From assembly GCF_000740795.1 (NCBI RefSeq), contig NZ_JGYG01000008.1, positions 1-64,000 of the forward strand: 64,000 nt of DNA. Direction: 5' to 3'. A program made the position numbers and the translations under genes. The stretch is from Haematobacter massiliensis (GTDB lineage Bacteria > Pseudomonadota > Alphaproteobacteria > Rhodobacterales > Rhodobacteraceae). The notes beneath the pieces were generated by a model. It had not been told where the DNA came from and searched no databases. It worked only from the letters and a program-made list of their open reading frames with translations. Of this stretch, positions 9,720 through 19,577 are shown piece after piece; the first letter of the stretch is position 1; each line of letters begins with the position of its first letter.

Positions 9720-12161
9720 ATGAAGAAACTTGTCGTCATCGGCGCCGGCATGGCCTCCGGCCGGGTGCTGGAGCACCTGATCGAGACCGATCCCGCCGCC
9801 TATCAGATAACGCTGTTCAACGGCGAGCCGCGCGGCAACTACAACCGGCTCATGCTCTCCCCCGTGCTTTCGGGCGAAAAGACCTATGAGCAGATCGTCA
9901 CCCATGACGGCGACTGGTATGCCGCCCGCGGCGTGACCTGCCGCTTCGGCGAATTCGTCACCGCGATCGACCCCGCCCGGAAGGTCGTGATCACCGCCCA
10001 GGGCGAGACGCCCTATGACAAGCTGGTGATCGGCACCGGATCGGCGCCCTTCATCATCCCGGTGCCCGGCAAGGATCTGGCGGGCGTCGTCACCTACCGC
10101 GACCTCGACGACACCAACAAGATGATCGAGGCCGCAGCGCGCCCGGATGCGAAGGCCGTGGTCATCGGCGGCGGCCTTCTGGGGCTGGAGGCGGCGGCGG
10201 GCCTCAGGATGCGGGGCATGGAGGTGGTCGTCATCCACCTGACCGGCCACCTGATGGAACGCCAGCTGGATCCCGCGGCGGGCTATCTGCTGCAGAAGGA
10301 CCTCGAACGCCGGGGGATCCGCGTGCATTGCAGCGGGGCCACCAAGGCGATCCTCGGCACCACCCATGTCGAGGGCGTGGAACTGGCCGACGGCACCGTC
10401 TATCCGGCCGATCTGGTCTGCATGGCGGTCGGCATCCGGCCCGAAACCCGCATCGCCAAGGAGGCAGGCCTGACCGTCAACCGTGGCGTGGTGGTGGATG
10501 ACGCCATGGTCACCTCCGACCCCGATATCCTCGCCGTCGGCGAATGCGTGGAGCACTGCGGGCAGCTCTTCGGCCTCGTCGCGCCGCTCTACGATCAGGC
10601 GAAGGTCGTGGCCCGCGCGCTGCTGGATGAAGCGGATGCCTTCCGCCCCGTCCAGACCGCGACCAAGCTGAAGGTCACTGGCTGCGACCTCTTCAGCGCC
10701 GGCGATTTCGCCGATGCGCCCGGGCGCGAGGACATCGTGTTCCGCGACCCCGGACGCGGCATCTACAAGCGGCTGGTCATCGAGGGCGAGAAGCTGATCG
10801 GCGCCGTGATGTATGGCGATACCGCCGATGGATCGTGGTTCTTCGGGCTGATCAAGGACGGCACCGATATCGGGCCGATGCGCGACACGCTGATCTTCGG
10901 CCCCGCCTTCCAGGGGGGCGGCAGCCCGGACCCTATGGCGGCCGTTGCAGCATTGCCGCCTGAGGCGGAGATCTGCGGTTGCAACGGCGTGTGCAAGGGG
11001 CGGATCATGGAGGCGGTGACAGGCGGCGCCACCACGCTCGACCTCGTGCGGGCCGAGACCAAGGCGTCCTCCTCCTGCGGGACCTGCACGGGCCTCGTGG
11101 AGCAGGTGATGGCGCTGACGCTGGGCGACAGCTTCGTCAAGCCCGCCGCGCAGCCGATGTGCAAATGCACCGACCACACGCATGAGGACGTCCGCCGGCT
11201 CATCAAGTCGATGGAGCTGAAATCCATGCCCGCGGTGATGCAGGAGTTGGGCTGGAAGACCTCAGGAGGCTGCCATTCCTGCCGCCCGGCGCTGAACTTC
11301 TACCTGCTGGCGGACTGGCCGCTGGACTACAAGGACGACCGCCAGTCGCGCTTCGTGAACGAACGGAACCACGCCAACATTCAGAAGGACGGCACCTATT
11401 CCGTCATGCCGCAGATGGCCGGCGGCGTCACCTCGGCCAGGGAGCTGCGCGCCATCGCCGATGCCGCCGAGAAGTTCAACGTGCCGATGGTCAAGGTCAC
11501 CGGCGGGCAGCGGATCGACCTTCTGGGCGTGAAGAAGGAGGATCTGCCGGCGATGTGGGCGGATCTGAACGCCGCCGGCATGGTGTCGGGATTTGCCTAT
11601 TCCAAGGGCATCCGCACGGTGAAGACCTGCGTGGGCACCGATTTCTGCCGCTTCGGCACGCAGGATTCCACGGGGCTCGGCATCAAGCTGGAAAAGACGC
11701 TCTGGGGATCCTGGACGCCGCACAAGGTCAAGATGGCGGTTTCCGGCTGCCCGCGGAACTGCGCCGAGGCGACCTGCAAGGATCTGGGCATCGTCTGCGT
11801 CGACAGCGGCTATCAGATCGGGGTCGGCGGGGCGGCGGGCATGGATCTGAAGGAGATCCAGCCGCTCGCCAGCACCCCCTCGGAAGCCGAGGCTATGGAG
11901 ATCGTCGTGGCCTTCGTCCAGCTCTACCGCGAAAACGCGAAATATCTCGACCGGCCCTACAAATGGATCGCCAAGGTCGGGATGGACTGGATCAAGGCGC
12001 AGGTGGTGGAGGACCCCGCCAGCCGCGCGGCGCTGATCGAACGGTTCGAGATCTCGCAATCGGTCTATCGGAAGGATCCTTGGGCCGAACATGCCAAGCC
12101 CGCGGAGCGCAAGGACTGGGGCCCGATGGCCGATCTCACCCGGATGGAGGCTGCGGAATGA
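9720..12161 (+). CDS. nirB: NirB, assimilatory NAD(P)H-nitrite reductase large subunit
   Basis: An 813-residue flavo-sirohaem enzyme that reduces nitrite to ammonium. In order: FAD-binding GAGMASGRVLE (from residue 8), NAD(P)H-binding VVIGGGLLGLEAAAGL, a BFD-type [2Fe-2S] region with CGCNGVC (C419, C421, C425) and SSSCGTC, a second Cys cluster CKC...GGCHSC, then the sirohaem/[4Fe-4S] half with C637, C643 (TCVGTDFCRFG), C677 and C681 (SGCPRNC). All four cluster cysteines are present. GAGGAG lies a few bases upstream of ATG 9720. It overlaps nirD by 4 bp and depends on sirohaem made by cysG at the end of the operon. Confidence 0.96.
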   Translation: MKKLVVIGAGMASGRVLEHLIETDPAAYQITLFNGEPRGNYNRLMLSPVLSGEKTYEQIVTHDGDWYAARGVTCRFGEFVTAIDPARKVVITAQGETPYDKLVIGTGSAPFIIPVPGKDLAGVVTYRDLDDTNKMIEAAARPDAKAVVIGGGLLGLEAAAGLRMRGMEVVVIHLTGHLMERQLDPAAGYLLQKDLERRGIRVHCSGATKAILGTTHVEGVELADGTVYPADLVCMAVGIRPETRIAKEAGLTVNRGVVVDDAMVTSDPDILAVGECVEHCGQLFGLVAPLYDQAKVVARALLDEADAFRPVQTATKLKVTGCDLFSAGDFADAPGREDIVFRDPGRGIYKRLVIEGEKLIGAVMYGDTADGSWFFGLIKDGTDIGPMRDTLIFGPAFQGGGSPDPMAAVAALPPEAEICGCNGVCKGRIMEAVTGGATTLDLVRAETKASSSCGTCTGLVEQVMALTLGDSFVKPAAQPMCKCTDHTHEDVRRLIKSMELKSMPAVMQELGWKTSGGCHSCRPALNFYLLADWPLDYKDDRQSRFVNERNHANIQKDGTYSVMPQMAGGVTSARELRAIADAAEKFNVPMVKVTGGQRIDLLGVKKEDLPAMWADLNAAGMVSGFAYSKGIRTVKTCVGTDFCRFGTQDSTGLGIKLEKTLWGSWTPHKVKMAVSGCPRNCAEATCKDLGIVCVDSGYQIGVGGAAGMDLKEIQPLASTPSEAEAMEIVVAFVQLYRENAKYLDRPYKWIAKVGMDWIKAQVVEDPASRAALIERFEISQSVYRKDPWAEHAKPAERKDWGPMADLTRMEAAE

Positions 12162-12526
12162 ACGGGATGTTCGAGGGCCAGGCGGATCTGGGCGACGGGC
12201 TGATCGACGTCGGCGCGCTGGCCGACATCCCGCCGCAGGGCGCGCGGGTGGTCAAGACCGCGGCGGGCTGCGTGGCGGTGTTCCGCACCGCCGATGACCG
12301 GGTCTTTGCGCTGGACGACCGCTGCCCGCACAAGGGCGGCCCGCTGTCCGAGGGGATCGTGCATGGCACGCGGGTCACCTGCCCGCTGCACAACTGGGTC
12401 TTCGACCTTGCCACCGGCGAGGCGCAGGGTGCCGATGAGGGCCGCGTCGCCACCCATGCGGTGACGGTGGCGGGCGGCCGGATCCTGATCGACGCGGCGC
12501 TGCTGGCCCGGCGGGCCGTGGCATGA
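12158..12526 (+). CDS. nirD: NirD, Rieske-type small subunit of nitrite reductase
   Basis: A 122-residue Rieske-fold protein. The cluster motif is intact: C56-x-H58 in CPHKGGPLS and C75-x2-H78 in CPLHNW. Many enterobacterial NirD proteins lack these ligands, so this one resembles the ferredoxin-like NasE/NasG type and probably carries a real [2Fe-2S] centre. ATG 12158 is chosen for its ATGA overlap with the nirB stop. A longer open frame runs upstream in the same phase inside nirB and is not real. It overlaps nasA by 4 bp. Confidence 0.93.
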   Translation: MNGMFEGQADLGDGLIDVGALADIPPQGARVVKTAAGCVAVFRTADDRVFALDDRCPHKGGPLSEGIVHGTRVTCPLHNWVFDLATGEAQGADEGRVATHAVTVAGGRILIDAALLARRAVA

Positions 12527-15192
12527 GCGGCGGGGGCCGGGACGGCGGGACGGACGATCGCGGCCCCGCCCCCACGGGCGCCCTGGCGATCGCCACCACA
12601 TGCCCCTATTGCGGCGTGGGCTGCGGCGTGACGGCCCGCCCCGGCGCGGACCGCGCGCTGACCGTGACGGGCGATGCCGCGCATCCCGCGAACCTGGGCC
12701 GCCTCTGCTCCAAGGGCTCGTCGCTGGCGGAGACGGTGGGGCTGGAGGGGCGGCTCCTGTCGCCCCGCATCGGCGGGCAGGAGGCGAGCTGGGAGGCGGC
12801 GCTGTCGCTGGTGGCCGCGCGGTTTCGCGACACCATCGCCGCGCATGGGCCGGACAGCGTGGCGCTCTACGTCTCCGGCCAGTTGCTGACCGAGGATTAC
12901 TACGTTGCCAACAAGCTGATGAAGGGCTTCATCGGCTCGGCCAATATCGACACCAATTCCCGGCTCTGCATGTCCTCGACCGTGGCCGGGCACAAACGCG
13001 CCTTCGGCAGCGATACCGTGCCGGGGCAGTATGAGGATCTGGAGGAGGCCGATCTGGTGGTGCTGGTCGGCTCCAATCTCGGCTGGTGCCACCCGGTGCT
13101 CTATCAGCGGCTGGCGGCGGCCAAGGCCGCGCGGCCCGCGATGCGCGTTGTCAATATCGACCCGCGCCGGACGGCCACCTCCGACATTGCCGACCTGCAT
13201 CTGCCGCTGGCTCCGGGATCGGACGTGGCGCTCTTCAATGCGCTGCTGGCGGAGATCGACGCCCGCGGCGCCGCCGACTGGGGCTATCTGGCGCGGGTGG
13301 AGGGCTATGACGCCGCCGTCGCCGCCGCCCGCGCCTCCGACCCTGCGGCGACAGGGCTGGATGCCGGCGACATCGCCCGGTTCCTCGACCTCTGGATCGG
13401 GACGGAGAAGGTCGTCACCGTGTTTTCGCAGGGTGTGAACCAGTCCTCCTCCGGCGCGGACAAGGTCAATGCGATCCTGAACTGCCATCTGGCCACCGGG
13501 CGGATCGGCCGCCCCGGCATGGGCCCCTTCTCCGTCACCGGCCAGCCCAATGCGATGGGCGGGCGCGAGGTGGGTGGGATGGCCAACATGCTGGCCTGCC
13601 ATCTGGAGATCGAGAACCCCGATCACCGCGCCGCCGTGCAGGGCTTCTGGTCGGCGCCGGTCATGGCGGAGCGGCCCGGCCTGAAGGCGGTGGACATGTT
13701 CCGCGCGGTCGAGGACGGGCGGATCAAGGCGCTCTGGATCATCTGCACGAACCCGGCCGTGACCATGCCCGATGCGGGCCGGGTAGCGGCGGCGATCGCG
13801 GCCTGCCCCTTCGTGGTCGTCTCCGACATCATGGCGCAGACGGATACCACGCGGCTTGCCCATGTGCTGCTGCCCGCAACCGGCTGGGGGGAGAAGGACG
13901 GCACGGTGACCAATTCCGAACGCCGCATCTCGCGCCAGCGGGCACTCTTTGCCGCGCCGGGGCAGGCGCGGGACGACTGGCGCGTGCTGGCGGAGGTGGG
14001 CGCGCGTATGGGCTGGCCGGAGGCTTTTGGCTGGGCCGGTCCGGCGGCGGTGTTTCGCGAACATGCCGCGCTCTCAGGCGTGGCAGGGGGGCTGGGGTCG
14101 GATTTCGACATCTCCGCCCTGAAGGACATCGGGGACGCGGATTATGCCGCGCTCCAGCCGTTCTGCTGGCCGAAGACCTCGGCGCGCGAGGGGGGTCGGT
14201 TCTTTGCCGACGGGCGTTTCCATACCCCTTCGGGCAAGGGGCGGATGTTGCCGCTGACCCCGCGCCCGCCGGCGGCCGCGACCAGCGCCGCCTTCCCCTT
14301 CCGCCTGAACACCGGGCGCATCCGCGACCAGTGGCACACGATGACCCGCACCGGCCTCTCCGCCCGGCTGAACCAGCATATCGCCGAGCCGTTTCTGGAG
14401 GTGCATCCGGAGGATGCCGCCCTGTATGGCCTGGAGCCTGCCGGCCTCGCCCATGTAACCAGCCCGACCGGCACCGCCATCCTGCGCGTCCTCGTTACCC
14501 CCCGCGTCCGGCGCGGCGACCTTTTTGCGCCGATGCACTGGACGGGGGAGACCGCGCCCTCCGGCCGGATCGACCGGCTGGTCGCCGCCGTGACCGACCC
14601 GATCTCCGGCCAGCCGGAAAGCAAGGCGGCGGTGGCGGGGGTGACGCCCTTTGTCGCCGCCTGGTACGGCTTTGCCGTCTCGGCGCAGGACTTCCAACCC
14701 GATTGCGCCTATTGGGCCAAGGCACGGGCCGCGCGCGGCTATCGCGCCGAACTGGCCGGGCTGGAAGCGCCTGCGGATTGGGAGACAGAGGCGCGCCGCC
14801 TCTTCGGCCTGCCGGGGGCGGAGGCGATGACCATCGCCGACCCGTCGCGTGGCCTCGCCCGCATGGCCCTGCGTGAGGAGGGGCGGATCCGCGCCGCCCT
14901 CTTCGTCGCGCGCGAACCGGTGGCGGTGGCCCGCACCCATCTGGCCGGGCTGGTCGGCGAGATGGACAACGACGCCCTCGCCGGGCGGCCGGGTGGCGAC
15001 CGCCCCGACCCCGGCGCCATCGTCTGCGCCTGTTTCAACGTGGGCGTGAACACCATCGCTGCCGCCATCGCCGGCGGCGCCGTCACGGTCGAGACCCTGG
15101 GCGCCGCGCTGAAGGCCGGCACCAATTGCGGCTCCTGCCGCGCCGAAATCCGTGGATTGATCCACGCCCACACCGCCACCGCCGCCGAATAG
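12523..15192 (+). CDS. nasA: NasA-type assimilatory nitrate reductase catalytic subunit
   Basis: An 889-residue Mo-bis-MGD enzyme reducing nitrate to nitrite in the cytoplasm. The N-terminal [4Fe-4S] site is C27PYC30GVGC34 with C62 (RLCSKG). The molybdopterin domains include SGQLLTEDYYVANKLMKGF, GSANIDTNSRLCMSSTV and the C-terminal dinucleotide-binding segment. An extra BFD-like [2Fe-2S] module occupies about residues 835-885 (VCACF...TNCGSC), as in NasA proteins that draw electrons from a separate reductase. No dedicated flavoprotein electron donor gene is present besides NirB. It overlaps nirD by 4 bp, and cysG starts 11 bp downstream. Confidence 0.94.
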   Translation: MSGGGRDGGTDDRGPAPTGALAIATTCPYCGVGCGVTARPGADRALTVTGDAAHPANLGRLCSKGSSLAETVGLEGRLLSPRIGGQEASWEAALSLVAARFRDTIAAHGPDSVALYVSGQLLTEDYYVANKLMKGFIGSANIDTNSRLCMSSTVAGHKRAFGSDTVPGQYEDLEEADLVVLVGSNLGWCHPVLYQRLAAAKAARPAMRVVNIDPRRTATSDIADLHLPLAPGSDVALFNALLAEIDARGAADWGYLARVEGYDAAVAAARASDPAATGLDAGDIARFLDLWIGTEKVVTVFSQGVNQSSSGADKVNAILNCHLATGRIGRPGMGPFSVTGQPNAMGGREVGGMANMLACHLEIENPDHRAAVQGFWSAPVMAERPGLKAVDMFRAVEDGRIKALWIICTNPAVTMPDAGRVAAAIAACPFVVVSDIMAQTDTTRLAHVLLPATGWGEKDGTVTNSERRISRQRALFAAPGQARDDWRVLAEVGARMGWPEAFGWAGPAAVFREHAALSGVAGGLGSDFDISALKDIGDADYAALQPFCWPKTSAREGGRFFADGRFHTPSGKGRMLPLTPRPPAAATSAAFPFRLNTGRIRDQWHTMTRTGLSARLNQHIAEPFLEVHPEDAALYGLEPAGLAHVTSPTGTAILRVLVTPRVRRGDLFAPMHWTGETAPSGRIDRLVAAVTDPISGQPESKAAVAGVTPFVAAWYGFAVSAQDFQPDCAYWAKARAARGYRAELAGLEAPADWETEARRLFGLPGAEAMTIADPSRGLARMALREEGRIRAALFVAREPVAVARTHLAGLVGEMDNDALAGRPGGDRPDPGAIVCACFNVGVNTIAAAIAGGAVTVETLGAALKAGTNCGSCRAEIRGLIHAHTATAAE

Positions 15193-15202
15193 GAGCAATC
15201 CG

Positions 15203-16591
15203 ATGAAAACCTTCCCGATGTTCCTGAAGATGGAAAACCGCCGCGTGGTCTTTGTCGGCGGCGATGAGGAGGCCGCTCGCAAGGTCCGCCTGATCCTGCG
15301 CACAGAGGCCGAGATCCTGATCTGCGCCGAGGTGTTGGACGCGGAACTGGCGGCGCTGGTGGCGTCGGGACGGGCGGCGCACCATCCGGGCGCCCCGGTG
15401 GCGCATCATTTCGCCGGCGCGGCGCTGGCCTTCGTGGCGACGGGGGATGAGGCGAGCGACACCGCCGCCGCCGATCTGGCCCGCGCGGCCGGCGTGCCGG
15501 TCAATGTCGTGGACCGCCCCGAACTCTGCGACGCCTTCACCCCCTCCATCGTTGACCGCGACCCGCTGGTGATCGCCATCGGCACGGAGGGCACCGCCCC
15601 GGTGCTCGCCCGGCAGGTCCGCACCCGGCTGGAGGAGATGCTGGAGCCGCGGCTCGGTCATTTGGCCGCGCTGGCCGGGCGGATGCGCGGGCTGGTGGAG
15701 CAGACGGTGCCGAAGGAGAACCGGCGCCGGTTCTGGGCCTGGGCCTTCAACGGCAGCCCCCGCGCGCTGCATGCACGCGGCGCGGAGGCGGAGGCGGCCC
15801 GCCTGCTGAAGGACGCGGCCCTGGCCGGCCATGTGCCCGATGGCGGGCGCGGCTCCATCGCGCTGGTGGGTGCGGGGCCGGGGGCGCGCGACCTGCTGAC
15901 GCTGCGCGCGGTGCAGCGGCTGCAGGAGGCGGATGTGATCTTCTACGACCGGCTGGTGGATCCGGAGGTGCTGGATCTCGCCCGCCGCGACGCCGACCGG
16001 GTGTTCGTGGGCAAGGAGGTGGGCGCCCATGCCTGGCCGCAGGACCGCATCAACGGCGTGATCGTCGCCGCTGCCCGGCGCGGCCAGCGGGTGGTGCGGC
16101 TGAAATCCGGCGATCCCGGCATCTTCGGCCGCGCCAGCGAGGAGCTGGAGGCCGCGCGCGCCGAGGGTATCCCGGTGGAAATCGTGCCGGGTATCACCGC
16201 CGCCTCCGCCGCCTCCGCCTCCATGGGGCGGCCGCTGACCGAACGGGGCGCCACCGACCGGCTGGTGATCGCCACCGGCACCTGCCGCCCCGGCGATGCC
16301 GATCCCGACTGGGGCGCGCTCGCCACGCCGGGGACCACGCTCGCGCTTTACATGGCGATGGGCAAGCTCGGTCCGATCGTGCGCAGCATGACGGCGGCCG
16401 GGGTGGAGCCCGGCACGGAGGTCTCCATCGTCAGCGAGGCCTCCTCCCCCCGGCAGCAGAGCCTGACCACCACGCTGGGGCGGGTGGTGGAGGAGGCGGC
16501 GGCAGCGGGCCTTGCCGCCCCCGCCATCATCTTCGTGCGCCGCGACAAGCGGGCGGCGGCACAGGGCGCGGCGACGCGCGCCGTCGCCTGA
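15203..16591 (+). CDS. cysG: CysG, trifunctional sirohaem synthase
   Basis: A 462-residue fusion. The N-terminal about 200 residues are the precorrin-2 dehydrogenase/ferrochelatase (MFLKMENRRVVFVGGDEEAARKVRL; VNVVDRPELCDAFTPSIVDR). The C-terminal half is uroporphyrinogen-III methyltransferase (GAGPGARDLLTLRAVQRLQEADVIFYDRLV; LKSGDPGIFGR; PGITAASAASASMGRPLTERG). It makes the sirohaem required by NirB, which explains its place as the last gene of the nitrate operon. AGGAG precedes ATG 15203 at good spacing. No strong terminator was seen after it. Confidence 0.95.
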   Translation: MKTFPMFLKMENRRVVFVGGDEEAARKVRLILRTEAEILICAEVLDAELAALVASGRAAHHPGAPVAHHFAGAALAFVATGDEASDTAAADLARAAGVPVNVVDRPELCDAFTPSIVDRDPLVIAIGTEGTAPVLARQVRTRLEEMLEPRLGHLAALAGRMRGLVEQTVPKENRRRFWAWAFNGSPRALHARGAEAEAARLLKDAALAGHVPDGGRGSIALVGAGPGARDLLTLRAVQRLQEADVIFYDRLVDPEVLDLARRDADRVFVGKEVGAHAWPQDRINGVIVAAARRGQRVVRLKSGDPGIFGRASEELEAARAEGIPVEIVPGITAASAASASMGRPLTERGATDRLVIATGTCRPGDADPDWGALATPGTTLALYMAMGKLGPIVRSMTAAGVEPGTEVSIVSEASSPRQQSLTTTLGRVVEEAAAAGLAAPAIIFVRRDKRAAAQGAATRAVA

Positions 16592-17660
16592 TCGGTACCT
16601 GTTCACGCTTTGGTGCCCGTTGCAGGCGGATCAGACGCAATGAGCCAAAACGGTGGTCAGGAGAGCTATCGACATGGGGCGTATGCACCAGCGCGCCCGC
16701 GCCGTCGCGGCTGCGCCGTAGCAGTCCTGCCACGCCCGTTCACGAGCTGTTAGCCGTTTCGGGCCAGAAGCCTTGGCCCTGCAAGGACGCCGGAAGCACC
16801 GCGCCACGTCGGGCAACCTGACCACGATTACCAACGCGGCTGTCAAAACCCGGTCCTGAGGTCCGCCGTGTCAGCGGTTGCGCGCTCAGGTCCGAGCCGT
16901 CCCGACGGACCCGCGTGGCTGCCCCTGAAAAGCAGCGGCTCTTACCATGACCGAAGCCATCCCCGCCTTCAAAGATATGCTCGAACGCAGGCGCCACAGA
17001 TCAGCGAGCAGCACGGCGACGGAGGCAGATGCGCGCTCTGATGCCCAGCCCCACGAGGGAATCCTCGCTCCGGCAAAGAAGATGCAGCGCCGACCTCCAG
17101 CGGGGCGCAAGCCGTGGGCGTGCCATTATCTTATGCCCTGCCGCGCGCCCGGCTCTCCCGGAGCTACGGTAAGGGGCATGCGCAACTCATGCTCCCATCG
17201 GCAAAGACGTGCCCCCGCAACCCAACCCTTCAGCTGGCTCAAGCAGAGCGTCTTCGCCGGCGCTGCCCTGTCCGGCTCCGCCATCGGTCGCGTGGGCGAG
17301 TATGCAGGCTGCATCGCGGCAGGAAATTGGGCAGACGGGGGTAGTACCCGTCATTTCCGCGACGATGTCGATGCCCTCCAGTTCTGTTGCCAGCAGGGCT
17401 CGATCCCTGGGTCAGCTGGTATCGAAGCCTCCCCTGCCCGCGCGGCCAAGATCGCTTCGAGCCCCGCTCCGCAAATCATCGCCATCGAATGGCGGAGCCG
17501 CCACATTTCGCTGCCGACCGCGCCAATGTGTAACCACTCGAGAGGAGATGACCTGCATCCCACTGAACGGCTCTGACCCAAGGGCAGAAATCGCGCGCAT
17601 CGGTGTCTGTATAACCTCGCGCAACGGACGCGTGATCCTCGGCCCGCCCGACCCCGCAGG
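16592..17660. other. Gene-poor interval between nitrate and peroxidase blocks (1.07 kb)
   Basis: No frame here gives a recognisable domain. The longest forward frame (16947-17576) is rich in Arg, Ser and Pro, has no Shine-Dalgarno and looks like GC-driven noise. The overlapping minus-strand frames are no better. The stretch may be decayed DNA at a recombination boundary. Confidence 0.4.
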
Positions 17661-18263
17661 TCAGGTGAGTGCCTTGAAGACCAGCAACATATGCTCCTCG
17701 GCTGACAGGCTGTCCTGTGGCGGATGGTGCAGGATCACGCCAGACCACAGCGACATCAGCACTGAGGCAAGGTGATCGGCGCCGATCTGCGGCTGCAGGC
17801 CATGGGCGTCGAAGATCGCGGCGGCGACGCCGGCGAACTCGGCGCGATGACGGCGGCGCACAGGCTCAAAGGCCACGGCGAAGGCGGGATTGCGCCGGGC
17901 ATGCAGATGCAGTTCCACCAGCATCAGCGACAGGGTGGGATCGCGCGCCAGCCGCGACAGATGCGCGGCCATGCGCTGCATCGCGCTGTCCAGCGGCAGA
18001 TCGCGGGTCTCATCCAGACTGGCATGCAGTTCGCGGGCCAGTGTCTGGATATGCCGGTCAACCAGGGCCAGCAGCAGATCGTCGATGCTCTCGAAGTTGG
18101 AATAGAACGCCCCCTGCGTAAACCCCGCCCGCTGGCAGATTCCCCGGATTGAGGCCGCTGCGACCCCGCCGCTGCTAATGATCTGCAAGGCCGCCTCCAG
18201 CAGGCGTGTCCGCGTGGCCTCCTGACTTTCACGCCGCGACCGGCGTTCGAGGGATGGCTTCAT
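17661..18263 (-). CDS. TetR-family transcriptional regulator
   Basis: A 200-residue TetR-type repressor. The N-terminal HTH is recognisable in TRTRLLEAALQIISSGGVAAASIRGICQRAGFTQGAFYSNFESIDDLLLALVDRH, with the recognition-helix pattern GFTQGAFYSNF. The C-terminal ligand domain is helical and unassigned. ATG 18263 is preferred, giving normal TetR length; a longer frame to 18374 adds a non-conserved leader. It is divergent from the catalase-like/DyP operon, and a palindrome at 18369-18387 between them is a plausible operator. Oxidant or xenobiotic control is inferred from the neighbours. Confidence 0.88.
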   Translation of the reverse strand: MKPSLERRSRRESQEATRTRLLEAALQIISSGGVAAASIRGICQRAGFTQGAFYSNFESIDDLLLALVDRHIQTLARELHASLDETRDLPLDSAMQRMAAHLSRLARDPTLSLMLVELHLHARRNPAFAVAFEPVRRRHRAEFAGVAAAIFDAHGLQPQIGADHLASVLMSLWSGVILHHPPQDSLSAEEHMLLVFKALT

Positions 18264-18368
18264 GACGGGCGTTCCGATCTGCAGGAGGATGTCTCCCGCC
18301 AGATCTAGGCGTTTCGGAAGCCGTTGCGATACCCCCAATGCAGGGGAGAGAAGGCGTCTGATGATGAT

Positions 18369-18387
18369 TTTCACATATCACATGAAA
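18369..18387. promoter_or_regulatory. Candidate TetR operator
   Basis: TTTCACATATCACATGAAA is an inverted repeat (TTTCA, 9-bp gap, TGAAA) in the intergenic region between the divergent TetR gene and the catalase-like gene. Location and symmetry fit a TetR operator. Binding is inferred. Confidence 0.45.
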
Positions 18388-18463
18388 CCTGAATGGCCGT
18401 GGGACGTTGACCCGTGACCTCATAAGACGTCGCAGACACCCCTTGCCGCAGGAAAGGCCAGCC

Positions 18464-19540
18464 GTGTTCATCTCCTATTCCGACGGCATCGAGGTGCCAG
18501 AACCTGACGAGGACCGTATTTCGGCCGAAATCGTCGCCAAAATGGCCGCCAGCCAGGCCGACAATGCCGAGCGCCATCGTCATGCCCATCGCGATGCCCA
18601 TGCCAAGAGCCACGCCATCCTGAAGGGACGTATGACCGTTCCCGCCGATCTGGCGCCCGAACTGGCGCAGGGCATCTTTGCCCAGCCCGGCGATTACGAG
18701 ATCGTGGCCCGCCTGTCCTCGGCGCCGGGCGACATCCACAGCGACGAGGTTCCTGCCCCGCGTGGCTTCGCCCTCAAGGTGATCGGCGTGACCGGCGCGC
18801 GGCTGATCCCGGATCTGGGCGGCGAAAATCAGGACTTTCTGATGGTCAATTTCCCGGTTCTGGCCTTCGGGACGGTGGCCCGGTATCAGAAGATGCTGAC
18901 GCTGCTGGAACGCAATGCCGCCGCGCCCGACGCGCTGCAACGGCTGGTGGCGGCGGCCGCGCGCGGGGCATCCGACGCGATCGAGGCGTTTGGCCGTCAG
19001 CCGGGGGCGACCCTGCAAGGGCTGGCCCGCGACAATGCGCATATTCTGGGCGAGACCTTTCATACCCAGGCCGCGATCCGCTTTGGCGATCATGTCGCCA
19101 AGCTGTCGCTGGCGCCGCGCGGGGCGGTGGCCGATCTGACGGACCAGCCGGTCACGGGCGGCTTTTCCGCCATGCGCGATGCGGTGGCCGGGCATTTCGC
19201 CCGATCCGGTGCGACCTATGACCTGCGGGCGCAACTGTGCACCGATCTTGACGCCATGCCGGTCGAGGATGCCTCGGTCCTGTGGGATCCCGAACAATCG
19301 CCGCACCGGCCCATCGCCCGACTGCATTTCGACCCCCAGGACGCCTATACCCCGGCCCGGCAGGTGCATGGCGACGTGCATCTGGCCTTCAACCCGTGGA
19401 ACGGCATTGCCGCCCATCGCCCGCTGGGCGCGATCATGCGGGTGCGCAAGCTGGCCTATGACTCGTCATCGGCGCAGCGCCATCGCCTGAATGCGGTGCC
19501 GCGCGCCGAACCCCGATCGCTGGCCGAGATCCCCGACTGA
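18464..19540 (+). CDS. Catalase-like haem protein
   Basis: About 358 residues of the catalase fold without the long N-terminal arm. RGFALKVIGVTGARLIPDLGGENQDFLMVNFPVL matches the catalase beta-barrel motif in which a RGFA..F..DG segment is followed by a DFL-N-P stretch. The C-terminal part holds FNPWNGIAAHRPLGAIMRVRKLAYDSSSAQRH, with the RxxxY pattern that supplies the proximal tyrosine. These short catalase-related proteins may be peroxidases rather than true catalases. GTG 18464 is favoured because AGGAAAGG lies 6 bases upstream; an upstream TTG at 18407 is the alternative. It heads a three-gene operon with an unknown protein and a DyP peroxidase. Confidence 0.82.
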   Translation: MFISYSDGIEVPEPDEDRISAEIVAKMAASQADNAERHRHAHRDAHAKSHAILKGRMTVPADLAPELAQGIFAQPGDYEIVARLSSAPGDIHSDEVPAPRGFALKVIGVTGARLIPDLGGENQDFLMVNFPVLAFGTVARYQKMLTLLERNAAAPDALQRLVAAAARGASDAIEAFGRQPGATLQGLARDNAHILGETFHTQAAIRFGDHVAKLSLAPRGAVADLTDQPVTGGFSAMRDAVAGHFARSGATYDLRAQLCTDLDAMPVEDASVLWDPEQSPHRPIARLHFDPQDAYTPARQVHGDVHLAFNPWNGIAAHRPLGAIMRVRKLAYDSSSAQRHRLNAVPRAEPRSLAEIPD

Positions 19541-19577
19541 CCGACAGCCGAGACCGACCGAAAAGGAGACACGCCCC

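Noticed and set aside
8679-11183. 834-residue minus-strand frame opposite the GAF gene and nirB
   Set aside because: Antisense shadow of two genes at once; His/Arg/Gly-rich and without ribosome site.
16947-17576. 209-residue plus-strand frame after cysG
   Set aside because: No domain, no Shine-Dalgarno, composition typical of random GC-rich frames.
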